Source of the DNA: JAJRXR01 sp041402005
Lineage (GTDB): Bacteria > Planctomycetota > Phycisphaerae > Phycisphaerales > UBA1924
Reading direction: 5' to 3'
NCBI GenBank assembly: GCA_041402005.1
Contig: JAWKTB010000001.1
Span: forward strand, 124,001 to 188,000
Length of the DNA: 64,000 bases
In this document: piece by piece, positions 25,669-34,053 of the stretch
How the letters are laid out: every line of letters starts with the position of its first letter
Position numbering within the stretch: position 1 is the first letter of the stretch
Program-made: the position numbers and the translations under genes
Notes under the pieces: model-generated
The model's database searches: none
What the model saw: the letters and a program-made list of their open reading frames with translations, nothing else
Told to the model about the DNA's origin: nothing

Positions 25669-26559
25669 ATGCCCACGAACATGCAGAGCGAGCCCCTGAA
25701 ACTGATCGAGGTCGCCGACCCCGCCGACCCGCGCCTCGCGCCCTACCGCGACCAGAAGGACGCCTGGCTCCGGGCGGCGCACAACCCGGGCGCGAGCGCC
25801 GACGCCTCGTCCACCGGCATGGGCGATGGGCTGTTCATGGGCGAGGGCGAGCTGGTCGTCCGCGAGCTGATCGCGTCGGCGTACGAGGTCGAGTCCGTCC
25901 TGCTCTCGCCCACGCGCCTCGAGACCATGCGCGACGCCCTGGCGAGGCTGCCCCGAGGCGTGCCGATCTACGTCGCGACGCGCGAGATGATGGCGGCGAT
26001 CGCCGGCTTCGACATCCACCGGGGCGTCCTCGCGTGCGCCAGGCGAGGCCCCGAGCGCGACCCGCGAGAGGTCATCGACGCCGCCCGCCTCCTGGTCGTC
26101 ATGGAGGACCTGGCCAATCACGACAACGTGGGGGGCGTCTTGCGCTCACTCGGCGTGCTCGCCGACCCCGCCCGGGGACGCCCGCCGGGCGCCCTGCTGA
26201 GCCCGCGCTGCTGCGACCCCCTCTACCGTCGCGCCCTGCGCGTCTCGATCGGGCACGCCCTGCACGTCCCCTTCACGAGGCTGGCGCCCTGGCCCGAGGC
26301 GCTCTCGCTCCTGCGTGACGCGGGCGTGCGCACGATCGCGCTCACCCCCGCCCCCGACGCGATCCCCCTGCGCGAGGTCTCGTTCGAGGAGGGCGAGCGC
26401 GTCGCGCTGCTCGTCGGCGCCGAGGGGCCCGGCCTGACCCCTAGCGCGATGGCCCGGGTGGACCAGCGTGTCCGGATCGAGCAGCGTCCGGGCGCCGACT
26501 CCCTGAACGTCGTCGTCGCCGCCTCGATCGCGCTGGCCCATCTGTGCGGCTCGACCTGA
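25669..26559 (+). CDS. TrmH/SpoU-family RNA 2'-O-methyltransferase
   Basis: 296 residues. The N-terminal substrate-binding part (to about 135) is followed by the SPOUT trefoil-knot domain with its three motifs: LANHDNVGGVLRSLGVL, LLVGAEGPGL and SLNVVVAASIAL. It should methylate a ribose in rRNA or tRNA, but the target is not readable from sequence. A second ATG lies at 25681. A TAGGGT box lies about 30 nt upstream of the start. trmL follows after 20 nt from its own -10 box. Confidence 0.9.
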   Translation: MPTNMQSEPLKLIEVADPADPRLAPYRDQKDAWLRAAHNPGASADASSTGMGDGLFMGEGELVVRELIASAYEVESVLLSPTRLETMRDALARLPRGVPIYVATREMMAAIAGFDIHRGVLACARRGPERDPREVIDAARLLVVMEDLANHDNVGGVLRSLGVLADPARGRPPGALLSPRCCDPLYRRALRVSIGHALHVPFTRLAPWPEALSLLRDAGVRTIALTPAPDAIPLREVSFEEGERVALLVGAEGPGLTPSAMARVDQRVRIEQRPGADSLNVVVAASIALAHLCGST

Positions 26560-26567
26560 GGCGGGCG

Positions 26568-26573
26568 TACGCT
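26568..26573 (+). promoter_or_regulatory. -10 box TACGCT, leaderless promoter of trmL
   Basis: Six nucleotides before the GTG at 26580. It lies directly after the upstream stop codon. Confidence 0.5.
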
Positions 26574-26579
26574 CGGGGC

Positions 26580-27107
26580 GTGCCCGAGCCGATCCTGCAC
26601 GTCGCCCTCCTCGAGCCCGAGATCCCGAACAACACCGGGGTGATCGGGCGGACCTGCGTCGCGGTCGGCGCCGCCCTGCACCTGATCCATCCCCTGGGCT
26701 TTGACATCGACGCCAAGGCCCGCCGACGCGCCGGGCTCGACTACTGGGAGCGTCTGGACGTGCGCGAGCACGCGGACCTGGAGGCGTACCTTGCCGCCGC
26801 GAACGCCGCCTCCCCCGCCCCCACGATCTGGGCTCTCAGCGCCCGATCCTCACGCCCGATCTGGGAGGCGACGATCCGCCCGGGGGACCACCTGCTGCTC
26901 GGCAAGGAGACCGTGGGTCTCGCCCCCGACGTGCTCGAACGCTTCCGGGAGACCGCCGTCTGCCTGCCCATGTCCCCTGGCGAACGATCGCTGAACGTCG
27001 CGACGGTGATGACCTCCGCGGTCTACGAGGGTGTTCGGCAGATGATCGGTCGCGGCGAGGCGAGCCTGGACCCCGCCGGGCGTCTCATTCGTGCCGAGCA
27101 CGCATGA
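26580..27107 (+). CDS. trmL: tRNA (cytidine(34)-2'-O)-methyltransferase
   Basis: 175 residues, a minimal SPOUT protein with the TrmL order: LLEPEIPNNTGVIGRTCVAVGA at the N-terminus, HLIHPLGFDID, LDYWERL, LLGKETVGL and SLNVATVMTSAVYE. It methylates the wobble ribose of tRNA-Leu isoacceptors using SAM. GTG start is supported by the family N-terminus and by the TACGCT box 6 nt upstream. It follows a second SpoU-family gene. Confidence 0.92.
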   Translation: MPEPILHVALLEPEIPNNTGVIGRTCVAVGAALHLIHPLGFDIDAKARRRAGLDYWERLDVREHADLEAYLAAANAASPAPTIWALSARSSRPIWEATIRPGDHLLLGKETVGLAPDVLERFRETAVCLPMSPGERSLNVATVMTSAVYEGVRQMIGRGEASLDPAGRLIRAEHA

Positions 27108-27268
27108 CTTTGCGCGCAAGAGCGCGAACTTTCAGCCCGAACCCGCGTACCGATAACTGAACGAATGACTCCCCGGTCTGACCCACCGGATCCGCGAATC
27201 ATCTCTCTCTCCTCCAGTGGCCGCCTCTGAGAACGAGGCGGTACACTGTTTTTGGACTCTGAGACCCG

Positions 27269-27520
27269 ATGCGCGAGGCCCGGCCCACCATGGACGACAC
27301 GCCGAGCCGCCGACCCCGGCGGGCCCTGAAAATCACGGTGATTCTCGCTCTGGCGGCTCTGGCCGGCGGGTGCTCCAAGTCCCCGCTCGCCGCCGACGGG
27401 GTGCGATCGCAGTTTGATCGGTACGACCGGACCCGCTACGAGGACGTCCCGGCGTTCACCGAAAACGAGTTCGGCGAGCGGACCCCGAACCTGCGCGGAC
27501 GCCTCCTCCGCGTCGACTGA
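27269..27520 (+). CDS. Small lipoprotein
   Basis: 83 residues, or 76 from the ATG at 27290. A basic N-terminus, a hydrophobic stretch and the lipobox LAGGC at about residue 35 mark a lipid-anchored protein. The mature part is only about 48 residues and ends with the tidy motif ENEFGERTPNLRGRLLRVD, which I recall in similar small planctomycete lipoproteins. A TACACT box at 27242 is 21 nt before the first ATG. No function is known. Confidence 0.7.
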   Translation: MREARPTMDDTPSRRPRRALKITVILALAALAGGCSKSPLAADGVRSQFDRYDRTRYEDVPAFTENEFGERTPNLRGRLLRVD

Positions 27521-27684
27521 TCGGGCCCTCCAACGCGCCACGCCGCGCCAGTCGTAACGAATCCGTCGAGAAACTCGAAGCGTCCGCGGCGAGTTCTCCG
27601 ATCCGTTGGTAGTCTCCACGCGCGCCGGCACGGCCGCCGCGCGCCGAATGGACTCCCTTCCGGCAGGATCGCCACTTGGCCAGG

Positions 27685-28341
27685 ATGCGCCAGGACCACC
27701 AGGGCCCCCGTTTTTCCCGTCGCACCAAGACGGTCTGGGGCGCCCTCGCTGTCTCGATGACCCTCGTCGGCGGCGGGCTGTCGGCCCTCACCGGCTCGAC
27801 CCCGGGTCTCCGTCAGGGCGCCACCCTCTCCCCGCTCGCCTCCCTCTCGGGCCCCTCCTCGATCGAGTCCGTCTTCCACACGCGTGAGCCGGTCGCCGAC
27901 CACGAGTGGAACGCGATCGTCATCCACCACTCCGCCTCCCCCGTCGGCAGCCCCCAGTCCATCGACGAGCAGCACCGGGCCATGGGCCTGACCGGGCTCG
28001 GGTACCACTTCGTGATCGGCAACGGCCTGGGCATGGGCGACGGCGAGGTCCACGTCGGATATCGCTGGCTCGACCAGCTCCCGGGCGCCCACGTCGCCGG
28101 CCCCGCGGGCCAGACGTACAACCGGACCTCGATCGGCATCTGCCTCGTGGGCGACGGCGACCGGCGCGCGTTCACCGACGCCCAGATGGCCCGCCTCGTC
28201 GAGCTCGTCTCGGCGTTGATGAAGCAGACGGGCATCCCGCCCGAGCGCGTGTATCTGCACTCGGACCTTGCCAGCACGCGGTCCCCCGGCGCCTACTTCC
28301 CGGCCGCCGAGTTCCGCGAGCTGATCCGCGCCGCGCCCTGA
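27685..28341 (+). CDS. N-acetylmuramoyl-L-alanine amidase-like (Amidase_2/PGRP fold)
   Basis: 218 residues. One N-terminal membrane segment or uncleaved signal (residues 15-40), then an amidase_2 domain: IVIHHSAS with the first zinc histidine, GLGYHFVIGNG, GAHVAGPAGQTYNRTSIGICLVG, and HSDLASTRSPG with the second histidine. It should cut the amide between muramic acid and the stem peptide in peptidoglycan. A TTG at 27676 is an alternative start; ATG 27685 is simpler. Cell-wall genes elsewhere in the window (uppP, ftsW, murG) are not linked. Confidence 0.88.
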   Translation: MRQDHQGPRFSRRTKTVWGALAVSMTLVGGGLSALTGSTPGLRQGATLSPLASLSGPSSIESVFHTREPVADHEWNAIVIHHSASPVGSPQSIDEQHRAMGLTGLGYHFVIGNGLGMGDGEVHVGYRWLDQLPGAHVAGPAGQTYNRTSIGICLVGDGDRRAFTDAQMARLVELVSALMKQTGIPPERVYLHSDLASTRSPGAYFPAAEFRELIRAAP

Positions 28342-28527
28342 CCATCCGGACACCCGCCCCGATCCTGGACCAAACGCGCGGGCGTGGGTGCATCCTGCCG
28401 CCCGCCGAACCGACTAAGATCGACGTCGCGGCCCCCCGTGTGGGGTGGCACGGTCGCCCTGGCGATGAGGCCCTCGACCCAGTCTCGGGCGGTCGGACTT
28501 CACACCTTCGCGGATTCCGCAACGGTC

Positions 28528-29445
28528 ATGTCGAGCTTCCCGGACACCCGGCGGAGAAGGGCGATCTCATCGGGAGGGTTCCGCGTCCTCGCTGAGCTGG
28601 GACGCGGGGCGGCGTCCATCGTCTATCTCGTCCAGGACCCACGCACCAAGCAGGTGTGGGCGCTCAAGCACGTCGCCAAGGTCGGTCCCAGGACCAGCCG
28701 CTTCCTCGACCAGGCCGGACAGCGAGTACCGCACGCCCAACGCCTCGACCACGACTCGATCCGCCGGATCCCGAGGATCATCAAGAAGGGCTCGCTCCTG
28801 GCCGCCAAGGAGCTCTTCCTGGTCATGGAGTTCGTGGACGGGATCGCGCTCGACGAGTACCGACCCCGGACGTTCGTCGAGGCCGTCGATCTCTTCGGGC
28901 AGACGGCCAGCGCCCTGGCGCAGATGCACGAGCGCGGGATCGTCCACGCGGACATGAAGCCCCACAACGTCATGGTCTGCGAGGATATCAAGGACCACAA
29001 GCTGGCCAAGATCATCGACCTGGGGCAGAGCTGCAAGGTGGGCACGATCAAGCCCCGCATCCAGGGCACACCCGACTACATCGCCCCCGAGCAGGTCCAC
29101 CGGCGCGAGATCACGCCCAAGACGGACGTCTACAACCTCGGCGCCACCATGTACTGGGTGCTCACCCGCAAGCACATCCCCACCGCGCTGGCCAAGGACG
29201 ACAGCTCGCTGGTCGGCTCGCTCGACGCCGCCCTGATCGAGAAGCCCAGGCCCGCGCGGGAGATCAACCCGAACATCGACGAGCGTCTCGACGAGCTGAT
29301 CATGCGCTGCGTCGAGGTGGACCCGGACGCCCGCCCGGAGATGCGAGTCGTGTGCGACCGCCTCGAGTTGATCCTGGGCGTGCTGCGCTCGAGATCGGAG
29401 TCCGACGCCTCGCGCGCCGGGCTGACGCTCGAGGGCCTGGACTAA
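28528..29445 (+). CDS. Hanks-type serine/threonine protein kinase, soluble
   Basis: 305 residues, a kinase domain with little else. Gly loop GRGAAS at 25-30, VALK-type lysine K47 in WALKHV, catalytic loop HADMKPHN at 140-147 (HRD reads HAD, keeping catalytic D142, K144 and N147), DLG at 164-166 in place of DFG, and GTPDYIAPEQ in the activation segment. The C-lobe ends normally and there is no membrane helix, unlike most bacterial kinases of this type. The ATG at 28528 is chosen because the kinase sequence begins soon after it. A phosphoesterase gene begins 17 nt downstream and is likely its partner. Confidence 0.9.
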   Translation: MSSFPDTRRRRAISSGGFRVLAELGRGAASIVYLVQDPRTKQVWALKHVAKVGPRTSRFLDQAGQRVPHAQRLDHDSIRRIPRIIKKGSLLAAKELFLVMEFVDGIALDEYRPRTFVEAVDLFGQTASALAQMHERGIVHADMKPHNVMVCEDIKDHKLAKIIDLGQSCKVGTIKPRIQGTPDYIAPEQVHRREITPKTDVYNLGATMYWVLTRKHIPTALAKDDSSLVGSLDAALIEKPRPAREINPNIDERLDELIMRCVEVDPDARPEMRVVCDRLELILGVLRSRSESDASRAGLTLEGLD

Positions 29446-29461
29446 GGCCTCAGGGGACCCC

Positions 29462-30358
29462 GTGGACCCTCTCGACCTGAGCAACGCCGACGCGGTCTGC
29501 GCGATCTTCCTCGCGGGCGCCGAGGCCAACCGGGACGCGTCCTGCCGCCGAAACTCGATCGACGAGATCAGCGCGCCCGGTCGCCTGATCGCGACCGGCG
29601 ACCTGCACGACAACCCGGTGCACCTGGCCCGCCTCGTCGAGGCCGCCCGACTGCGAGACGACGACGACCCCGAAGAGCGCGCCCACCTGACCCTGCACGA
29701 GATCATCCACCCCGAGACGCTTGTTTCCGGCATGGACTTCTCGTTCCGCGCCCTCGCCCGCGTCGCGGACCTCAAGACGCGATTCCCCGAGTACGTGCAC
29801 ACGCTGCTGGCCAACCACGAGCTGGCGCAGGTGCTGGGCGCCGGGATCATCAAGAACGGCGTGCGCGTCGTCGAGGCCTTCCGCGAGGGGCTGCACTACG
29901 CCTTTGCCGACGACGCCGAGCGCGTCGAGGAGGCGATCTGCCGCTTCGTGCTCTCGATGCCCCTGGCGTTGCGATGCCGCACGCCCAGGGGGGACATCCT
30001 GTGCGCGCACTCCCTGCCCGGGCCGGCGATGATGCAGCGCTTCGACCCGTCGATCCTGACGAGAGAGATGACCGCCGAGGACTACGAGCCCAGGCGCGGG
30101 TCGGCCCACCTGATGGTCTGGGGACGGGGCTACGACGCCGAGCAGCTCGAGGACCTGGTCGAGCGGTGGGGGGTGAACATGTTCATCCTGGGGCACGAGC
30201 ACGCGCCGAGCGGCGTCGCCCTGGTCGAGCCAAACGCCCTCGTCCTCTCCTCGGACCATGCCCGGGGGGTGTACCTCCCGATCGACCTGGATCACCCCCC
30301 CGCGCCGGCCGATTGCCCCTCTCTGGTCGTGCCCCTGGGCGACTTCGGGGCGACCTAG
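29462..30358 (+). CDS. Calcineurin-like phosphoesterase paired with the kinase
   Basis: 298 residues. Metal-binding motifs of the PPP/metallophosphoesterase fold are visible: GDLHDN at 46-51, ANHE near 120 (usual GNHD/E), a histidine in CAHSLPGP, and ILGHEHA near 243. The order and the distance between motifs fit a protein- or nucleotide-phosphatase. It starts with GTG 17 nt after the kinase stop, so the kinase and phosphatase are very likely one transcript and may act on the same target. Confidence 0.87.
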   Translation: MDPLDLSNADAVCAIFLAGAEANRDASCRRNSIDEISAPGRLIATGDLHDNPVHLARLVEAARLRDDDDPEERAHLTLHEIIHPETLVSGMDFSFRALARVADLKTRFPEYVHTLLANHELAQVLGAGIIKNGVRVVEAFREGLHYAFADDAERVEEAICRFVLSMPLALRCRTPRGDILCAHSLPGPAMMQRFDPSILTREMTAEDYEPRRGSAHLMVWGRGYDAEQLEDLVERWGVNMFILGHEHAPSGVALVEPNALVLSSDHARGVYLPIDLDHPPAPADCPSLVVPLGDFGAT

Positions 30359-30396
30359 GCTCCCTCCCCGGGCGTATGTCCTGCACGGAGATGACC

Positions 30397-31575
30397 ATGC
30401 GAACCGCGACGATCCTGCTCCTGGCCCTGCTCGTCCCGCCCTCGTGCGCCCAGACGCCCAAGGCGCCGAGCCAGCCCGCCGACCCCGCGCCTGAGCGGAC
30501 CGAGATCGAGGCCCAAGCGCCCGAGCAGAAGAAGGAGGCGGTCCTCGCGTACTTCGACGAGATGGCCGACAAGCTGGCGCCCCTGGTCGAGTCGAAACTC
30601 GCCAAGGAGTTCCTCGCCGAGACGCGCGCGCTGCCCTCGATCGAGCCGTTCAAGATCTACGTCCTCCCCGGCAGCGTCCCCGAGGGCGTGACCGAGGCGC
30701 AATACGCGACGCTCCCCGAGGAGGGGCGTCAGCCGTTGCGCCCGATGATGATCCAGTCGCAGCGCTACTACCAGACGATCTACGGCCCGCCCCTCACCTA
30801 CGCGCGACCCCTCGACCTCGTCGGGACCGTCGGCGGCTGGGACACCCTCGAGGGCAAGAAGATCCTCGACTTCGGGTACGGGCAGATCGGGCAGGACCGC
30901 CTGATGGCCCAGTGCGGCGCCGACGTCGTCGGGACCGACGTCGCCAGCCTGCTCGCCGCTCTCTACGAGCGCGAGAGCGACGTGCAGGTCACCGGCTCGA
31001 CCGGCAAGACCGGCTCGATGAAGCTGTACCAGGCCCGCTGGCCCGCGGGCGACCGCGCCATCAACCTCGTCGGCGAGGGGTACGACCTGTTCATCGCCCG
31101 CGACGTCCTGCGCATGGGGCGCATGGACCCCCAGGCCGACCTCGAGCCCGCCCACCGCGTCAGCCTCGGCGTCTACCCCGACTACTTCCTCTCCCACCTC
31201 AACCGCATCATGAACACGGGCGGCCTCGTCATGATCTACAACACCGGGCGCTACCCGCCCCTGGACTGGGGCGATCTGTCGCTCGGCGCCGACATCCGCT
31301 CGCCCTTCAGCCCGGAGCAGTGGAAGGACGCCGGCTTCGAGTTGATCAAGCTCGACGAGAACGACGACGAGATGATGCGCCAGCACGCCTACGCCCTCGG
31401 CCTCGACAAGGGCAAGGACGCGATCGACCCCGAGCGTCACGTCTTCGTCCGCTACACGCTCGCGCGCAAGATCCGCGACCTGCCCGAGCACGACGCGGGC
31501 AAGAAGCCGCAGGACGACAAGGACGTGCCCCGGACGCCCTGGGGTACGCCGATCCGGGGCAACTCGGGCGGCTGA
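30397..31575 (+). CDS. Exported methyltransferase-like protein, paralogue 1
   Basis: 392 residues. Cleavable signal peptide (residues 1-18, RTATILLLALLVPPSCAQ). The mature part has a class-I methyltransferase-like core: KILDFGYGQIGQDRLMAQCGADVVGTDV (a Gly-rich loop and acidic strand), YDLFIARDVL and MNTGGLVMIYNTG. The sequence aligns over its length with the next gene. A SAM-binding fold outside the cytoplasm is odd. ATG at 30397 has GGAG 7 nt upstream; ATGs at 30376 and 30391 are alternatives. Confidence 0.8.
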   Translation: MRTATILLLALLVPPSCAQTPKAPSQPADPAPERTEIEAQAPEQKKEAVLAYFDEMADKLAPLVESKLAKEFLAETRALPSIEPFKIYVLPGSVPEGVTEAQYATLPEEGRQPLRPMMIQSQRYYQTIYGPPLTYARPLDLVGTVGGWDTLEGKKILDFGYGQIGQDRLMAQCGADVVGTDVASLLAALYERESDVQVTGSTGKTGSMKLYQARWPAGDRAINLVGEGYDLFIARDVLRMGRMDPQADLEPAHRVSLGVYPDYFLSHLNRIMNTGGLVMIYNTGRYPPLDWGDLSLGADIRSPFSPEQWKDAGFELIKLDENDDEMMRQHAYALGLDKGKDAIDPERHVFVRYTLARKIRDLPEHDAGKKPQDDKDVPRTPWGTPIRGNSGG

Positions 31576-31648
31576 CAAAGCGAAACGCCCTCAACCCGGT
31601 CCATCCCGCCCCGGTACGAGAGCCGGGGTCACGCGAAGGGAGGCCGCG

Positions 31649-32662
31649 GTGCGCCGATGCGTCGTGTCAACACTGATCGTTCTCACCGCCGCGACGCTCG
31701 CGAGGGGTGAACCCGGGTACGCCGAGCAGGCGGAGGCGTTGCGTCCGCTGGCGACCACGCCCGCCGCCCGGGCCTGGCTGGACGAGGCGGCGCGCCTGCC
31801 CGACTTCGAGCCGCGGAGCGTCTATTACCGACGCACGCCCGAGGGCACGCAGGCCTACTCGGAGGACGAGTACGAGCAGCTCCCCGAGGACGAGCGCGAG
31901 GGGCTGCGAACGCTCGAGCCGGCGCCCGCGAAGCGCTACTACGAGACGATGTACGGCTCGCCCCTCGCCTACCTGCGCGCGATCGACCTGGGCGCCAAGA
32001 ACCTCGCTCAGGATGGCCAGCCTTTCTCGCTCGAGGGCGCCCGCGTCTTCGACCTCGGCTTCGGCCAGCTGGGCCAACTCCGGATGCTCGCCCAGGCTGG
32101 CGCCCACGCCGTCGGCGCCGACCCCGATCCGATCCTCCGTGCCATGTACTCGCGCCCGGGCGACACGGGCCCCGTCGAGCGCGAGGGCGGCCCCGACGGC
32201 TCGGTCACCCTCGTCCACGACCTCTGGCCCGCCGACGAGAGCGCCCGCGAGCGCGTCGGCGCCGACTTCGACCTGATCATCGCCCGCAACCTCCTGAAGA
32301 CCGGCTACCTCCACCCCCCGCAGGAGACACCCGCCTACACCCAGGTCCACTTCGGCGTCCCCGACGCCGACCTCCTCCGTGCCCTGCACGACGCCCTGCG
32401 TCCGGGCGGCGTCCTCGTCGTCTACACCCTCGGCGGCAAGTACGAGCCCCCGGGCGAGGACTACAGCCCCTCGTCCGACATCGCCAACCCCTGGACGCGA
32501 GAGGAGTGGGAGGACGCCGGCTTCGAGGTCATCGCCCAGGACGCGCCCGAGGACGACATGGCCCGGAAGGTCGGCGCCGCCCTCAAGTGGGACGAGATGG
32601 GCATGAACCTCCAGCACCATCTCTTCGGCGTGTACTCGATCTACCGCCGGCCCGCCCAATGA
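31649..32662 (+). CDS. Exported methyltransferase-like protein, paralogue 2
   Basis: 337 residues, signal peptide 1-20 (ends LARG). Domain order equals the preceding gene: shared E..YEQLPEDEREGLRTLEP, RYYETMYGSPLAYLRAIDL, then VFDLGFGQLGQLRMLAQAGA, FDLIIARNLLKTG, LRPGGVLVVYTLGG and PWTREEWEDAGFEVI. Methyltransferase catalytic residues cannot be verified. GTG at 31649 is supported by AAGGGAGG 5 nt upstream. The two genes are probably a tandem duplication; no linked pathway gene is seen. Confidence 0.8.
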   Translation: MRRCVVSTLIVLTAATLARGEPGYAEQAEALRPLATTPAARAWLDEAARLPDFEPRSVYYRRTPEGTQAYSEDEYEQLPEDEREGLRTLEPAPAKRYYETMYGSPLAYLRAIDLGAKNLAQDGQPFSLEGARVFDLGFGQLGQLRMLAQAGAHAVGADPDPILRAMYSRPGDTGPVEREGGPDGSVTLVHDLWPADESARERVGADFDLIIARNLLKTGYLHPPQETPAYTQVHFGVPDADLLRALHDALRPGGVLVVYTLGGKYEPPGEDYSPSSDIANPWTREEWEDAGFEVIAQDAPEDDMARKVGAALKWDEMGMNLQHHLFGVYSIYRRPAQ

Positions 32663-32725
32663 CCCCTCCTCGACCCGTGCGTGGACGTCGGGCACAATGG
32701 CCCCGACGCTCCCCTGGCGAGGACC

Positions 32726-33001
32726 ATGAAGGCGACACACCCGAGATGCCCGTTCTGCGCCTACGACATGTCGGGCGAGGTGCGCACCTGGACGACGAGC
32801 TGCCCCCTGATGGCGCGCTGCCCCGAGTGCGGGCGCGAGGCGGCGAGCGCGCTGCTCTTCCGCGACATGCCGATCGTCGGCGTCGATCCGTACGCCGGGC
32901 GGCGAACCCCGGGGTGCTTCTTCGCGGTCGCGTTGCTGCTCATCCTGGGGATCCCGCTCGTGGTCATCGTGGGCGTCATGATCTGGGTGGCGACGTTCTG
33001 A
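32726..33001 (+). CDS. Small zinc-ribbon membrane protein
   Basis: 91 residues. Zinc ribbon PRCPFCAYDMSG and ARCPECGRE (two CPxC knuckles), then one C-terminal hydrophobic helix (about 68-90). The spacing and the phrase GEVxxWTxxCPL are shared with the next gene, so both belong to one planctomycete zinc-ribbon group. ATG 32726 is taken because the ribbon follows at once and a weak GAGG site lies 4 nt upstream. No function is known. Confidence 0.72.
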   Translation: MKATHPRCPFCAYDMSGEVRTWTTSCPLMARCPECGREAASALLFRDMPIVGVDPYAGRRTPGCFFAVALLLILGIPLVVIVGVMIWVATF

Positions 33002-33036
33002 AATCGCCCACGCGCTCGATCCGCAGACGCCACCGA

Positions 33037-33042
33037 TAGACT
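33037..33042 (+). promoter_or_regulatory. -10 box TAGACT, leaderless promoter of the zinc-ribbon gene at 33050
   Basis: Seven nucleotides before the GTG at 33050; this supports GTG 33050 over the ATG at 33068. Confidence 0.5.
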
Positions 33043-33049
33043 CTCCCGC

Positions 33050-34009
33050 GTGCCCGCACGCGAGCCCATGCCCAGATGCCCCCGGTGCGGGTACGACCAG
33101 TCGGGCGAGGTCGCCCGTTGGACCGACCAATGTCCGCTCCGTGGCATCTGCCCAGAGTGCGGGCTGGAGTTCCTCTGGCGCGACGCATGCCGATCCGAGT
33201 TCGGTCTGCCGGGCTGGGCCGTCGAGTCGCACCGGGGGCTCGGGGCGATTGTCGCCGCGTTCCGTGCCTCGTTCGTCGCGCTCGCGCCCCCGCTTTTCTG
33301 GCGCCGCCTCGAACTCCACCATCAGACCCGCCACGCCCGCCTCGCCTGCGTCGTCGCGCTGCTCGTCCTGAGCGTCTACCCGATCCGAGTGCTCGCGCAG
33401 CTCGCCGAGTGGGTCGGCCTGTCCACCCGCCAGGGCTTCGGTCCCTTCGGCGTCCGCCGCCTGCTTGACACGTACTCGTTCCCGATCGACGAGTTCTACT
33501 CGGGGCTGTACTGGCCCTTTGGCCAGGGCAGCACCATCTTCCTCGACGACGCGGGCATCGCCCTGTTCATCCCCGGTCTCACCGCCGCGATGGCGTGCGT
33601 CGTCGGTGGGGCGCACGCCAACTTCTTCCGCGTCCCGATCCGGCGCGACCACCTGTTTCGAATCGCGCTGTACGCGATCCTCTTCCCGGCCGTGTTCTTC
33701 TTTCGTGTCGACGGGATGCTCAGCGCCGCCGAGTCGCTTCGGAGCGCCGTCCTGGGCGTCAGGGGTCCAGGACGGGGGATCGTCGACACGATCCGGGCGC
33801 TCAGAGATTCGCCGTGGCCCTTCACCTTTCTCCTCCTCTGGTGGCTTGTGTTCTGGCACGCCGCCCTGCGCTGGTACCTCCGATCCCCGAGGGCGCTCCT
33901 GCTGGCCCTGCTGGGCGTGGCGCTGAGCATCGCCGTCGTCTCCGGCGTCGAGATCGCGTTCCACGCGCTGCTCGTCCGCATCGACCCACCGACGCCGACG
34001 TTCCCCTGA
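33050..34009 (+). CDS. Zinc-ribbon polytopic membrane protein
   Basis: 319 residues. N-terminal ribbon MPRCPRCGYDQSG and GICPECGLEF (four cysteines) followed by about five membrane helices, near residues 98-118, 165-190, 200-225, 250-270 and 285-305. It resembles the preceding small protein in its ribbon but has a much larger membrane part. The GTG at 33050 fits the -10 box at 33037; the ATG six codons later is the alternative. Function unknown. Confidence 0.72.
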   Translation: MPAREPMPRCPRCGYDQSGEVARWTDQCPLRGICPECGLEFLWRDACRSEFGLPGWAVESHRGLGAIVAAFRASFVALAPPLFWRRLELHHQTRHARLACVVALLVLSVYPIRVLAQLAEWVGLSTRQGFGPFGVRRLLDTYSFPIDEFYSGLYWPFGQGSTIFLDDAGIALFIPGLTAAMACVVGGAHANFFRVPIRRDHLFRIALYAILFPAVFFFRVDGMLSAAESLRSAVLGVRGPGRGIVDTIRALRDSPWPFTFLLLWWLVFWHAALRWYLRSPRALLLALLGVALSIAVVSGVEIAFHALLVRIDPPTPTFP

Positions 34010-34042
34010 AGACACCGCCCGGGCGTCCCGCCCCACACGACG

Positions 34043-34048
34043 TAGACT
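34043..34048 (+). promoter_or_regulatory. -10 box TAGACT, leaderless promoter of glyA
   Basis: Five nucleotides before the ATG at 34054. Confidence 0.55.
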
Positions 34049-34053
34049 CTGCC

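Noticed and set aside
30397..30456. Lipobox in the first exported methyltransferase-like protein
   Set aside because: The sequence before the cysteine is VPPSC, and proline at -3 and -2 does not fit a lipobox; an ordinary signal peptide is more likely.
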